Below are positions 51,901-56,040 of a DNA stretch of 64,000 nt, in pieces; position 1 is the first letter of the stretch; each line of letters starts with the position of its first letter. The stretch lies in contig OX375872.1 of NCBI GenBank assembly GCA_947359465.1, forward strand, positions 81,772,931-81,836,930, written 5' to 3'. The translations under genes and the position numbers were made by a program. The DNA is from Metellina segmentata (taxonomy: Eukaryota; Arthropoda; Arachnida; Araneae; Tetragnathidae). The notes beneath the pieces are model-generated. The model was not told the DNA's origin. It did no database searches and was given only the letters and a program-made list of their open reading frames with translations.

Positions 51901-51921
51901 GACTTCGGTATCGTCCGACAT
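15808..51921 (-). CDS. Lmpt: Limpet / four-and-a-half LIM (FHL) protein, six coding exons
   Basis: The coding exons are 51808-51921, 42352-42552, 26143-26317, 22383-22552, 18791-18977 and 15808-15965, read on the minus strand. Together they make 1005 bases with no stop, giving 334 residues plus TGA. Residues 1-38 are charged and lysine-rich. Residues 60-84 form the second zinc finger of a half LIM. Four full LIM domains follow, with ligands C93/C96/H115/C118/C121/C124/C142/C145, C154...C206, C215...C265 and C274...C328, all present. This is the FHL architecture, and the segment wording (for example TKKMEYK, GGVTYRNEPWHREC, DGPDILCPEC) matches insect Limpet. LIM domains bind proteins, not DNA. 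FHL proteins are scaffolds at muscle Z-discs and transcriptional co-factors in the nucleus. Apart from intron 4 (GC-AG), splice sites are GT-AG. Longer isoforms with extra upstream domains are known in insects and may start outside the window. Confidence 0.93.
16010..16149. mobile_element. TTAA-MITE, internally deleted copy
   Basis: TTAA flanks both ends. Internal blocks GACGAGATACCTCG and CAAGATATTGCCGATTTTTTATGACGA match the family, and the right end is AACCACTAGGAGGG. It lies in the last Limpet intron. Confidence 0.75.
16183..16402. mobile_element. TTAA-MITE, full length
   Basis: It begins TTAATCCTCCTGGTG and ends CTACTTGGAGGGTTAA, 220 bases in all. The internal parts AACGAGATATCTCGTC and TCGTGATTAACAAAATTGACG match the family in inverse order. 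Confidence 0.85.
16539..16753. mobile_element. MITE with about 70-bp inverted ends
   Basis: The left arm AGTAAACAATGAAAAACCTTC pairs with the right-arm complement AGTAAGAAATGAAAAACCTTC. Both arms continue through TTATAAAA and CGTCTATGGCC. The two arms take up most of the 215 bases. Confidence 0.8.
16754..17794. other. Intron sequence without recognised features
   Basis: Part of the last Limpet intron. The last 200 bases may be the 5' end of the Tc1 element that follows, but no terminal repeat was found. Confidence 0.3.
17795..18712 (+). pseudogene. Tc1-like transposase pseudogene
   Basis: Plus-strand fragments follow the order of a Tc1 transposase: ERGHSILEIVKFGFSRAIISR (helix-turn-helix), then an open stretch of 159 codons at 18047-18526 with RRSLKDVVFRNRRPIRTPL, GWSDESHFQL, MDPACQQGIVQ, GGWGSIMLWGLFSW and IRYVCILSDELHPL. 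Then WLGEHSSEYSHPPK and a tail to TAG at 18710-18712. The second catalytic Asp block and the SPDLNPIE motif are degraded. It lies antisense inside the last Limpet intron, just 3' of exon 5. Confidence 0.85.
18791..18977 (-). CDS. Lmpt: Limpet coding exon 5, LIM3 and start of LIM4
   Basis: The exon begins IITAGGVTYRNEPWHREC after the acceptor CAATTTCAG and ends one base into a glycine codon before the donor GTAAGC. It carries H235, C238, C241, C244, C262 and C265, and then C274/C277 of LIM4. Confidence 0.95.
19215..19310 (-). repeat. SINE-A fragment
   Basis: The plus strand has TTTAACGTCGCACTAAAGCAAC, GCGACGGTCCGGGATCAACC and GGAAAGATCCGACTAC, then ends. Confidence 0.8.
19311..21059. other. 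Limpet intron 4, A/T-rich
   Basis: A stretch near 20025-20130 shares TTTTGGATATTTC and TCGGATTTTGCCC wording with the array at 8045-8465. Otherwise nothing is recognised. Confidence 0.3.
21060..21400 (+). pseudogene. Tc1-like transposase C-terminal remnant
   Basis: One plus-strand frame reads AKSPDLNPIEACPDALGRRV followed by NPPTREGFPIFLKEQ. This is the third-catalytic-residue region of Tc1 (SPDLNPIE..W..LGRRV). The rest is too decayed to align by eye. Confidence 0.7.
21401..22382. other. Limpet intron 4, A/T-rich
   Basis: A short hairpin, AATAAGTTATGGAATAATTTATAACTTATT, lies at 21550-21582. Nothing else is recognised. Confidence 0.3.
22383..22552 (-). CDS. Lmpt: Limpet coding exon 4, LIM2 and start of LIM3 (GC donor)
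   Basis: The exon completes the split glycine, then reads TKKMEYKGHQWHEKC and ends at CIKCNQ. The only in-frame donor is CAG|GCAAGT, a GC-AG intron that otherwise matches the donor consensus. The GT sites nearby put the next exon out of frame. It supplies H176 to C206 of LIM2 and C215/C218 of LIM3. Confidence 0.93.
22650..22815. mobile_element. Small MITE with imperfect inverted ends
   Basis: The left end GACTCATCTACACTCGTGCGG is an imperfect complement of the right end CGTACAAGTGTAAATGGGCC. An internal phrase, GTCAAATCAATSMM, is repeated twice. It lies in Limpet intron 3. Confidence 0.5.
22915..23105 (-). repeat. tRNA-derived SINE or tRNA relic (SINE-C)
   Basis: The minus strand contains GTCCCGGGTTCGAATCCCGG, a perfect T-arm stem with a consensus B box GGTTCGAATCC (23043-23053). 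The upstream half does not form an acceptor or D arm, so it is not an intact tRNA gene. The body continues towards 22915. Confidence 0.55.
23245..23445 (-). repeat. SINE-A copy
   Basis: The plus strand shows CACACTGGAGCAAGACAACGG, CACCTCGCAATTTTGAACCACGGTCAGATGACGAG and GGCACCCCCACTCTCTAAACTTCC. The tRNA head is missing or decayed. Confidence 0.8.
23581..24529. mobile_element. Non-autonomous DNA element with about 100-bp inverted ends and a G/C-rich core
   Basis: The left arm ACAGTGATAAA...CTAGAAAAACGACTGAGG...GAATACGCAGTGGCC is matched by the complement of the right arm, ACAGCGATGAAA...CTAGACCGAAAAACGACTGAG...GGCCACTGCG. The core (23950-24440) is CpG-rich. It carries two partial direct copies of GTGACACACGAAGCGACATGAGCAG and of GCGATTTACAAG. 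No transposase frame is recognised. Confidence 0.65.
24660..24745. mobile_element. TTAA-MITE fragment
   Basis: TCGAGATATCTCTTTCAAGATCTGGCC and GCTAAAGACAAGATACCTTG match the family. The ends are lost. Confidence 0.55.
24788..24891. mobile_element. TTAA-MITE, internally deleted
   Basis: It starts TTAACCCTCCTGGTGGTTGTC and ends AACCACTTGGAAAGCTAA. About half of the interior is missing. Confidence 0.8.
25075..25560 (-). pseudogene. Internally deleted Tc1/mariner-superfamily transposase
   Basis: The minus strand reads VARGNERLTVRLYREQYSDR, the N-terminal segment of a widespread arthropod transposase. It passes at once into SSDLSCIHFFLWGYFKFIVHKT, the C-terminal SPDLxPLDFFLWGYLK block, then ADLLVRVTVATASLLEM after a frame change. 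The DDE core between is gone. The downstream end ACAGGATGTTTCCTAA resembles the TACAGGGTGTTTC termini of such elements. Confidence 0.6.
26143..26317 (-). CDS. Lmpt: Limpet coding exon 3, LIM1 and start of LIM2
   Basis: The exon starts in phase 0 (DLSYKEKHWHETC) after the acceptor GTGTTTTTCAG and ends one base into a glycine codon before the donor GTATAC. It supplies H115, C118, C121, C124, C142 and C145 of LIM1, and C154/C157 that open LIM2. Confidence 0.95.
26465..26690. repeat. Degenerate tandem repeat of about 50 bp
   Basis: The phrase AAAGGAnAGnnCAATAnAATCTTTnnAAA recurs about four times in Limpet intron 2. Related phrases occur at 37920-37965 and 39477-39550. Confidence 0.6.
26691..27933. 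other. Limpet intron 2, no gene recognised
   Basis: It contains A-rich tracts at 27243-27290, a C(10) run at 27541-27550, and otherwise unremarkable DNA. Confidence 0.3.
27939..28034. repeat. 40-bp tandem repeat, 2.4 near-perfect copies
   Basis: A unit starting AAATAGAAGGACTTCTCATA and ending AAGCAATTCC is repeated without mismatch, which suggests a recent duplication. Confidence 0.9.
28583..28837. mobile_element. MITE with 31-bp inverted ends
   Basis: The left end TCTGTGCCCAGATGGCAAAA and the right-end complement TCTGTGCTCAGATGGCAAAA continue together through TGTTATAAGTC with one mismatch. A third related motif, ACGACATTTTGCCACC, lies inside. The target duplication is unclear. Confidence 0.8.
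28838..29571. other. Limpet intron 2, nothing firm
   Basis: A 20-base SINE-A-like scrap (TTTTCAATTAACGTCGTACG) lies near 29398. Nothing else is recognised. Confidence 0.3.
29572..29803. mobile_element. TTAA-MITE, full length but diverged
   Basis: GAGTGGTTCCGACGAAATATCTCGTCC on the left and CAACCATTAGGAGGG on the right. The interior follows the family order. Confidence 0.75.
29871..30172. mobile_element. Mariner-derived MITE with TA target duplication
   Basis: The left end GGGTCACCCGGAAAGTTCTG matches the complement of the right end GGGTCATCCGGAAAGTTCTA. TA flanks both ends. On the minus strand LPERWQKV, the C-terminal signature of mariner transposases, survives in a 61-codon frame. It is an internal deletion derivative 302 bases long. 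Confidence 0.8.
30430..31420 (-). pseudogene. Tc1-like transposase pseudogene
   Basis: Across frames the minus strand reads ILSDQSRFQQCPD, VMVWGA, then ...AVRRQHLRPLVLPFLLRHP, ARHVLLMNCLQSFPTLPWPARYPDLSHIQHIWDFMGRRL and NVDHLARQLETIWKEIPQDTIREL. This is the DDE order of Tc1, with the last motif SPDLSPIEHIWD altered to YPDLSHIQHIWD, so the third catalytic Glu is lost. A GCGCCAAGAAGGAGTTGTC segment at 30455 lies beyond the 3' end. Confidence 0.8.
31547..31763. mobile_element. TTAA-MITE, full length
   Basis: TTAACTCTGCAAGTGGTTTCGACGAG begins it and CGATGACCACCAGGAGGTTTAA ends it, 217 bases in all. Confidence 0.85.
31764..32813. other. Limpet intron 2, nothing recognised
   Basis: A/T-rich, with no convincing frame, RNA or repeat. 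Confidence 0.3.
32814..33510. mobile_element. Two tandem copies of a pogo/Tigger-like non-autonomous element
   Basis: Copy 1 (about 32814-33156) starts CAGTATAACCTTGATTATCC and ends GGATTATCAAGGTCCTACAG, inverted ends typical of Tigger elements. Copy 2 repeats the interior with an offset of about 352 bases (GTTATACGAACC at 32859, GTTATCCGAGCC at 33211) and ends AGTCAAGGTTCTATA. Shared internal phrases include CTTGACTGGTnTGnTnGGCAGAATG. Confidence 0.65.
33690..33890 (+). pseudogene. Transposase remnant (FFLWGYLK type)
   Basis: A plus-strand frame reads AWPLRPSDL-stop-YIDLFSCGYLKGIVHL, a degraded WPPRSPDLTPLDFFLWGYLKGIVYL. One stop and several substitutions break it. It belongs to the same transposase group as the relic at 25075-25560. 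Confidence 0.55.
33891..34628. other. Limpet intron 2, unassigned, G/C-richer patch
   Basis: Between 34000 and 34320 G/C content rises, and a 62-codon minus-strand frame (34129-34317) reads VAFLGRLQPRQQATFGMKSV. I do not recognise it. Confidence 0.25.
34629..34770. repeat. Two tandem units of about 71 bp
   Basis: GTGTTGCGGTCATGGTATGT is followed 71 bases later by GTGTCGCGGTCATGTTATAT. GAAACAAACSTA and ATGCTATTCRTYC match at the same offset. Confidence 0.7.
35060..35200. mobile_element. TTAA-MITE, truncated on the left
   Basis: CCGACCAATTTTGCTAATGACGAG leads through the family interior to CCTCGTCGAGACAATCACCAG. The last bases are diverged. Confidence 0.7.
35201..35884. other. Limpet intron 2, nothing recognised
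   Basis: A/T-rich sequence only. Confidence 0.3.
35885..36020 (-). repeat. SINE-A fragment
   Basis: The plus strand shows CTCAACGTCACACTGGAGCAACACAACGGGC, GGTGACGGTCCGGGATGAACC and CACCACGTAATTTTGAACCCCGGTCAGATG. Confidence 0.85.
36085..36890. repeat. Five-copy tandem repeat with arthropod-telomere-like motif
   Basis: Units of about 125-155 bases begin near 36090, 36240, 36360, 36632 and 36785. Shared phrases are TTTTTAAGGCGTCTGAG, TCAAGTCTGCCAGATACAGTC and TCGTGAAGAGGAAACGCG. Most units carry CAACCTAACCTAAT. The first has three exact CCTAA units (36180-36194). The third unit is split by a SINE-A copy. Confidence 0.85.
36463..36549 (+). repeat. SINE-A 3' fragment inserted in the tandem array
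   Basis: The plus strand reads ACGTGGTGTTGTTCTCGGATC, GGGATTGATCCCGGACC and GCTCTAGTACGCGACGTTAAT. Because it interrupts a tandem unit, it shows where SINE-A ends: at ACGTTAAT. Confidence 0.85.
36891..37317. other. End of an open frame of 143 codons, unassigned
   Basis: A plus-strand frame (36845-37276) starts inside the tandem array and includes a short FKCGAGIPRFWG. It starts in repeat DNA, lacks a recognisable domain and is probably chance. Confidence 0.2.
37318..37539. mobile_element. TTAA-MITE, nearly full length
   Basis: AACCCTCTAAGTGGTTTCGACGAGATATCTCGTCC on the left and GACGACCACCATGAGGGC on the right. The outer TTAA is lost on both sides. Confidence 0.8.
37976..39465 (+). mobile_element. 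SINE-B copy, split by a 1.27-kb foldback insertion
   Basis: A perfect A box, TGGCCTAGTGG (37986-37996), and a perfect B box, GGTTCGATTCC (39298-39308), belong to one tRNA-derived SINE. It ends CCTTGAGCCATAAAACCAAAA. An 11-base target duplication, AAGGCATT(C/T)TA, flanks the whole at 37965-37975 and 39466-39476. Compared with the SINE-B copy near 50820, the sequence between CTAGCAACCT and TAGGCGGCGCAGG is replaced by the foldback. Confidence 0.85.
38025..39290. mobile_element. Foldback element with two arms of about 600 bp
   Basis: The outer ends CCTTTGGGCGCCTTTACTCG and the complement CCTAAGGACGCCTTTACACG match through GAAGGAGATCGAT and CTCATACCGGT. After a non-matching section the arms pair again from about 38190 with 39060 inward to 38599 with 38639, leaving a loop of about 40 bases. 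Inner-arm identity is high by eye (roughly nine bases in ten). No open frame of a transposase is present. Confidence 0.85.
39477..40221. other. Limpet intron 2, nothing firm
   Basis: The first 75 bases carry the CCAAA/GGAAA phrases of the degenerate repeat at 26465. The rest is unremarkable. Confidence 0.3.
40222..40310. mobile_element. TTAA-MITE fragment
   Basis: CAAAATTGGTCAGATCTTGACTGACGAG and GATATCTCGTCGAAACCACTTGGAGG match one end of the family. Confidence 0.75.
40830..41080 (-). pseudogene. Mariner transposase C-terminal remnant
   Basis: The minus strand reads APDFAPWDFWLFSK, equivalent to the SPDLAPSDFWLF block of DD34D mariners. After frameshifts it reads DVTDIQHTGMK and finally CIDTQGDHFRGCNN, the usual last residues of a mariner transposase. 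Stops and frame changes make it non-functional. It lies in Limpet intron 2. Confidence 0.75.
41216..41336. repeat. Two tandem units of about 50-65 bp
   Basis: CTACGGTCGGTACAATAATT and CTACGGCCAGCACAGCAGTT each lead to ATCGCGCCAAGAAGG or ATCGCGCCAAGAAAG. The same GCGCCAAGAAGGA phrase flanks the Tc1 relic at 30455. Confidence 0.6.
41655..41757 (-). repeat. SINE-A fragment
   Basis: The plus strand shows AATTAACGTCGCACTGGAAGAAC, GCGACGGTCCGGGATCAATCC and AAGGGAAAGATCCGAG. Confidence 0.85.
42095..42238. mobile_element. TTAA-MITE, truncated copy
   Basis: The right half is clear: GATGATGACGAAGTCAAGATC, CTAATGACGAGATACCTCG and GACAACCACCAGGAGGG. It lies about 110 bases from the donor side of Limpet exon 2. 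Confidence 0.75.
42352..42552 (-). CDS. Lmpt: Limpet coding exon 2, half LIM
   Basis: This exon has 67 codons, phase 0 at both ends, acceptor TTTCTCTTCAG and donor GTAAGT. It encodes residues 39-105. The H-S-S-H and C60-x2-C63...C81-x2-C84 residues complete a LIM whose first CxxC pair would come from another upstream exon in a longer isoform. Joined to exon 1 only half a LIM is made, as in vertebrate FHL proteins. C93 and C96 begin LIM1. Confidence 0.93.
42553..44199. other. Limpet intron 1, nothing recognised
   Basis: A/T-rich, with short frames consistent with chance. Confidence 0.3.
44200..44424. mobile_element. TTAA-MITE, full length
   Basis: It starts TTAACCGGCCAAGTG and ends CGTCGAGACAACCACCAGGAGGATCAA. 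The interior retains all family blocks. Confidence 0.8.
44425..45234. other. Limpet intron 1, nothing recognised
   Basis: A 134-codon frame on the minus strand (44470-44874) has ordinary A/T-rich composition and no family match. Confidence 0.25.
45235..45460 (+). repeat. SINE-A copy, opposite orientation
   Basis: It reads AAGGTTCCAAGTTTGAAACG (B-box relic), ACCAAAGACCATCGTGTA, AAGTTTGGAG, CTCATCATCTGACCG and CTTTCCCTTCGGG, in the same order as the minus strand of the reference copy at 9812. Confidence 0.8.
45461..46069. other. Limpet intron 1, nothing recognised
   Basis: No frame, RNA or repeat is recognised. Confidence 0.3.
46070..46760. repeat. Four-copy tandem repeat of about 172 bp
   Basis: Each unit reads GTGAyACCnCGCCGnTAAAAA, TCGTGAnTAAATCTTCC, AAAGCTGGTCACC, then CTTGTACAGAAATATAAGAC and GAGTCCTAAACAGGA. 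Unit starts are near 46070, 46245, 46418 and 46588. The divergence is moderate. Confidence 0.85.
46761..47898. other. Limpet intron 1, nothing recognised
   Basis: A 74-codon plus-strand frame at 47069-47293 has no family match. Confidence 0.25.
47899..48117. mobile_element. TTAA-MITE, best-preserved copy
   Basis: It starts TTAACCCTCCTGGTGGCTGTC and ends GAAATCACTTGGAAGGTTAA. Both TTAA flanks are exact and the total is 219 bases. Confidence 0.9.
48321..48533 (+). mobile_element. SINE-B-tail element with 10-bp target duplication
   Basis: A 10-base repeat, CCCATCGACA (48311-48320 and 48534-48543), brackets 213 bases. These end GGCCCTTGCGCCATAAAACC and an A/C-rich tail. The head (CCTCAGGGCCACATCTTC) differs from the tRNA head of the copy at 37976, so this is a variant or second family sharing the tail. 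Confidence 0.85.
49010..49192 (+). repeat. SINE-A copy
   Basis: The plus strand shows GATTGGCGTGGTGCAGAAGTTCGGAGAGTGTGGTG, CGACCTCGTCAACTGACC and AATAGCCCGGTGTGTTGCTTCAG. It includes a C(9) run. Confidence 0.8.
49405..49530 (+). repeat. SINE-B-related fragment
   Basis: CAAGTGGGTATGGCCCCTCGGGCACATCTTCTTTAGGTGTAGA resembles the head of the element at 48321. The CCATAAAAC tail is absent. Confidence 0.6.
49640..49712 (-). repeat. SINE-A short fragment
   Basis: The plus strand reads GATCCATCCCGAAGGGAAAAAC, GCACCTCGTAATTCTGAACC and ACGGTCAGATGACG. Confidence 0.75.
49713..50591. other. Limpet intron 1, nothing recognised
   Basis: No gene or repeat is identified. Confidence 0.3.
50592..50730 (-). 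repeat. SINE-A fragment
   Basis: The plus strand reads TAACGTCACACTAGAGCGACAC, CCGAAGGGAAAGATCCGAAG and CACCTCGTAATTTTGAATCACGGTCAGATG. Confidence 0.85.
50805..51005 (+). mobile_element. SINE-B, uninterrupted copy
   Basis: The A box TGGCAAAGTGG (50821-50831) matches consensus. The B box GGTTTAATTCC (50877-50887) differs at one position. The element ends TATGGTCCTTGCGCCATAAAG. It serves as the reference for the interrupted copy at 37976-39465. Confidence 0.8.
51006..51807. other. Limpet intron 1, 5' part
   Basis: A/T-rich with a short (TA)n near 51020. Nothing else is recognised. Confidence 0.3.
51808..51921 (-). CDS. Lmpt: Limpet coding exon 1, short-isoform start
   Basis: The exon encodes 38 residues beginning MSDDTEVKK with a run of KIKKTKKKT, then an acidic stretch ending EEKNE. 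It ends in phase 0 before the donor GTAATT (51807-51802). The ATG sits in the context CACAATGTC and joins exon 2 in frame. A TATA box lies about 140 bases upstream, so this looks like a true first exon rather than an internal one. The N-terminal peptide is not a known domain. Its assignment rests on frame, donor and promoter context, not on homology. Confidence 0.75.
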
Positions 51922-52061
51922 TGTGGATTGTGAAGTTCAGATATTTTCCCTCAGTGAAGTCTCAAGACAAGTGTATCACTTGAGGAGTTTAAACACAAGT
52001 ATGATGAACTTCCCGCCTTTGTGCGAACGGATGGGGGAAAATTATCTCTTCACATGGTTGC

Positions 52062-52069
52062 CTTTATAG
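52062..52069 (-). promoter_or_regulatory. TATA box of the Limpet short-isoform promoter
   Basis: On the minus strand the sequence reads CTATAAAGG, about 140 bases before the ATG at 51921. This predicts a start near 52035 and a 5' UTR of about 110 bases. A CpG-bearing stretch with TGACGTC lies just upstream, at about 52090-52105, in otherwise A/T-rich DNA. The core promoter is inferred and no initiator is clear. Confidence 0.45.
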
Positions 52070-52129
52070 ATGGTAAAATAGAACTACCGCCAAACGGATG
52101 ACGTCGCCAAATGAACCACAACTCTGTAT

Positions 52130-54008
52130 GGATCTATGACAAATTATACTCCAGTAAAAGAGAGATCTTTCATCCTACTCACGAATCACTTAGGCTGATA
52201 TCACTGATAAGAAATAAAGTTTTTTAATCGTCGGTCCCTGAGATAGAGATCTTCGACAGAGATTTGTCAAGGCGTTTGGGTATTTTCAAGTCCCCTAAAT
52301 GAAAACACTATTGGATCTTTTTAAAGTGCTGTTATCTTAAGCAGCGAATTGGTTTCAATTCATCTGGTAAAAATGAGGTATCGTTCATCTTAAAAAAGAA
52401 AACACTCAAAGATAACGAGGAAGGGTTACTTCCTATTAAATGTGTCTTTAAGAAACTGTATTAAAAGATTTGATGATTTGAAATTCCCAAATAGAAGCAC
52501 GAACTAATTGTTTGACGAATCTTTAAGCAGTTAAAAACGGCTCACGGTATATTTTCTGTGGCTTTTTTCAGACAAGATGGCGAAGCTGAAAAGTACCTTT
52601 GTTTGTTTCTTAACTTCTCCACCATCAACATGTCAGACATAAAAAACGACACTCTTCAAAAACAAGTGAGAAAAAAAAATTAAACCGCACGTAAAAAAAT
52701 GTTTTTCTAACTCTAAACTGTCAAGAACTAAGAGCATCGTTGAAATAGTTTATTGCATCCATTAGACTTAACCTTGAAGCTGCTTGATTTGTGGATATGC
52801 GGAAAGAAGTTACATGGGTGCACATGAAAGGATAAAATTGGCAAAGGTTTTAGTATTCCAGTTTTAACCTTTTCCTTAATGAATAAAATATTTGTGGTTC
52901 GAACAAAGTTTTGATATTCCTTGGTTGTTTAAGTACATACATTTTTTTTTAAATTTCAGAATAGCTAATGATCCCACAGTTTTATAAACGACAAAATCTA
53001 GTTATTTTCCTACAGAATTAAAAAAAAATTACATATTTTTCTTGAAACTAGGTACATTTAAATGGGGAGGAAAGTTTCACATGTGTGTAAACATTCAAAC
53101 AGATTATTGTTTGTTTTATCCACGATTGTTTTTTTTTTTTAATTTTTGACACTTTGTGATTCTATTTTGTAAAAATATTCTTTACAAAACTTTTTAAAGG
53201 GAATACTAAACGCTTCCGTATCATCGTAAAATTCGTCAACTAAAAATACGCGTTAAATTAAATTATAACTTCAAACCATATCATATATTTGCTTTTTGGT
53301 AGATTTTTGAAATTTTGCAACATATATATTAGATTCTCACTTTTACTCAAGCATTTTTTTACCACAGGAAACTGAAGATATTTCGAAATAAACTTAATAA
53401 ATTTATTGCTTTCCAGAGAGCACACATTTAATGTCTTATTGAACTTAATATTATGTTTCTCAACATCGGTGGATATGTTTATTTACTATTTAACGGGGTA
53501 GTAAGGTTTAATAAAAATATTTTTTTTGTGTGTTTTCTCAGAATAGTCTGAAGTAACTAGTTTGAATTTTTTTACACAAACAATGGACATTTCGTTTCTT
53601 ACTAAAGTAAGCATTTAGTATTAATTTGCATATATTAAAAAACTTTTTACATAAAAAAAAATTGAAAAAAAGCTAAAATTTTCTGTTTTATTGTTTTTTA
53701 CATTTGGTAGCGAAATAACTATTTTAGTTACTACACAAAGATCTCGTCTATTATGCCTATTGAACATATTAAGAAAGTTTTATTTACGAGGCTCAAGCAA
53801 TTTCTAAGAAAAATAGAATAACAAAATTAAATTAATTTGAGTTTATAATTAATTTAATTTATATATTTTAAAATTTCTGCTAATCGAAACAGGAATAAAG
53901 AATCAATTGAAAAGTCATAAAATATACTATCCAAAGCTTTAAAAATTTCAAAACAGATATTTTTGAAAATTCTTGATTTATAACTCCCTTATTCTAATTG
54001 CTGCAAGG
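52130..54008. other. Upstream DNA, very A/T-rich
   Basis: Long A and T runs and no coding frame of note. No extra LIM-encoding exon is visible here on the minus strand. Confidence 0.35.
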
Positions 54009-54234
54009 TATGTCAAACATCCTAGTGGTTGCTTCGACGAGGTATCTCGTCATTAACAACACTGAACAGACATCGATGACGAGATATATCGTTAATAGAA
54101 GAAAGCTGACCAGATGTTCACTTTGTGATCATGAAAATACTGGAAATACCCTGATGACGAGATATCTCGTCATTATCAAAATTGGTCAGATCTCGATGGA
54201 CCAGATATCTCGTTGAAACCACTTGGAGGATTAA
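54009..54234. mobile_element. TTAA-MITE, full length
   Basis: CATCCTAGTGGTTGCTTCGACGAGGTATCTCGTC begins it and CCACTTGGAGGATTAA ends it. The left TTAA is mutated. Confidence 0.85.
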
Positions 54235-54592
54235 CGTCAATGTGAATCAATAGTACCTACACATTTGCAAACAACGATTGTAAAATTTGAAGCAGTGTAG
54301 GATGGATGATATTTTGTGTGCCAGACCTGTGCTTTCTACGGATAATAACTACTCGCCAAATGTGGCACGACAATATTTTGACTTTCTCTGCGAAAAAGTG
54401 CTTAGCTCTGTACGAAAACGCCTCCTCAATATCGTTTCTCCTTTCGGTTTCTCTTTTTTCCCCGCTTCTCCTAGCGAATTTGTGTCTTTTTCTTCTTCAT
54501 CTTGGATGCACGTGATGCTGGAATCTCCAGGAATATCACACGAGAGCCCTAGATCTTCCCCGGTAGCTCATTTCCTAAGCAAGGAGCAGAAG

Positions 54593-54602
54593 CCATAAAA
54601 GG
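54593..54602. promoter_or_regulatory. Consensus CArG box (SRF-type site) or TATA-like site
   Basis: CCATAAAAGG fits CC(A/T)6GG exactly and lies in a locally G/C-richer patch (54290-54720), about 2.6 kb upstream of the Limpet promoter. It could also act as a TATA-like element for a plus-strand transcript. The regulatory role is inference. Confidence 0.3.
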
Positions 54603-54839
54603 ATTCACCAAATCTTCATCCAAACCCACTTGCTCACTACAACTGCTGGAGCCTGCTCTTTTCGAGTGGGACGCAGTCGAAAATGTTTAAACAGCATGTG
54701 AGGCAGTGAGAGTTTAAAGTATTTCAATCTGTAGCTGCGCCCGATTTATTATGAAAAAATCGATTTCGTTATTTTTCAAAGTAATGACAAAATTTTTATT
54801 AAATTGAATGAAAAAAGCGCATCTTAAATTATACTTTTA

Positions 54840-55810
54840 AGTATACAGAATTCTTTGAGGTTGATTGAGTGATAGTTTAAAATTTTGGAATCAAAGGGAA
54901 GGTTTAACAGAAATACTAAATTTTACAGTAATTTACAGCTACAAATTTTACAATAATGAGTTTTGTCACGATAATGTTAATAGATTTCTTTGAGGTTGAT
55001 GATAGAATAATTAAGCATTTAGAAGTATCAACATGGAAATTTTATAGTAATATACAAAATTTTACGCCAATTTAGTTACAAATTTTACATAGTGATCTTT
55101 GTCATTATAGAGAATATAACGTTCTTTGAAGTTGATGGTAGAATAATTAAATAATTTTGAAGTGAAAGGAAAAATTTACCGTAATTTACAGTTACACATT
55201 TTACATAATGATTTTTGTTACGATACAGAATATAGATTTCTTTGAGTTTGATGGATTTTACATTAATGATTTTTGATACCATAAAGAATATAGTTTTCTT
55301 TGTGGTTGATGGGTAGGATAATTTAGAAATTTAGAAGAATCGTAGCAAAATTTTTACAGCAATACAAAATTTTACAGTAAATTATTTCCAAAATTTCTGC
55401 AGTGATTTTTGCAACAATAATGTTTAGATGTTTCTTTCAGGTTGATGGTAAGATAATTAAAATATTTTGAAGAATCGAAGGGGAAAATTTTACAGGGATT
55501 TAGTTACAAATTTTACAATAATGATTTTTATCACGATAATGTTTGCAGATTTATTTGAGATTGAGGGTTAAATAACTAAAATATTTAGAAGAATGGTAGA
55601 GAAACGTTTACAGTTAGGAACACTTTTTACAGTAATTTACAGTTACAAATTTTACAATAATGGTTTTCGTCACGATAAACCGAAGGGAAAATTTTACAGT
55701 AAATTTTATTGGTACAAATTTTACTGTAAATTACAGCTACAAGTCTTACAATAAATTACAGCTACAAATTCCACAGTAATAGCTTTTGTTATTCAGTAAT
55801 TTCAGTACAA
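54840..55810. repeat. Tandem array, about eight units of 110-130 bp
   Basis: Units share TTTCTTTGAGGTTGATGGTA, GAATAATTAAAATATTTAGAAG, AATTTTACAGTAATTTACAG and TTTTGTCACGATAAT. Divergence and deletions vary between units. Confidence 0.8.
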
Positions 55811-56040
55811 AATCACCCAGAAACATAGCATCAATTTCTGTTAATTATTTAATCTATAAAAATTGTCCAAATATATTACATTTATAAGCTCATTTCTAAC
55901 CTTACGGATAGACATATGTATGTTTTTGTATATGTAACATTTTCTAATTGATATTTACCATTCCTTTTAATTCGGTTTTAGAATTTTCTTTGGAATAAAA
56001 GCGATAACATTTTTTGATAGAAATCGTCTTTCTAATTATT
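55811..56040. repeat. Segment duplicated near 61010-61310
   Basis: AGAAACATAGCATCAATTTCTG, then TACCATTCCTTTTAATTCGG and TAGAATTTTCTTTGGAATAAAAG recur in the same order at 61012-61280. The tandem array next to it is also echoed there. Confidence 0.7.
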
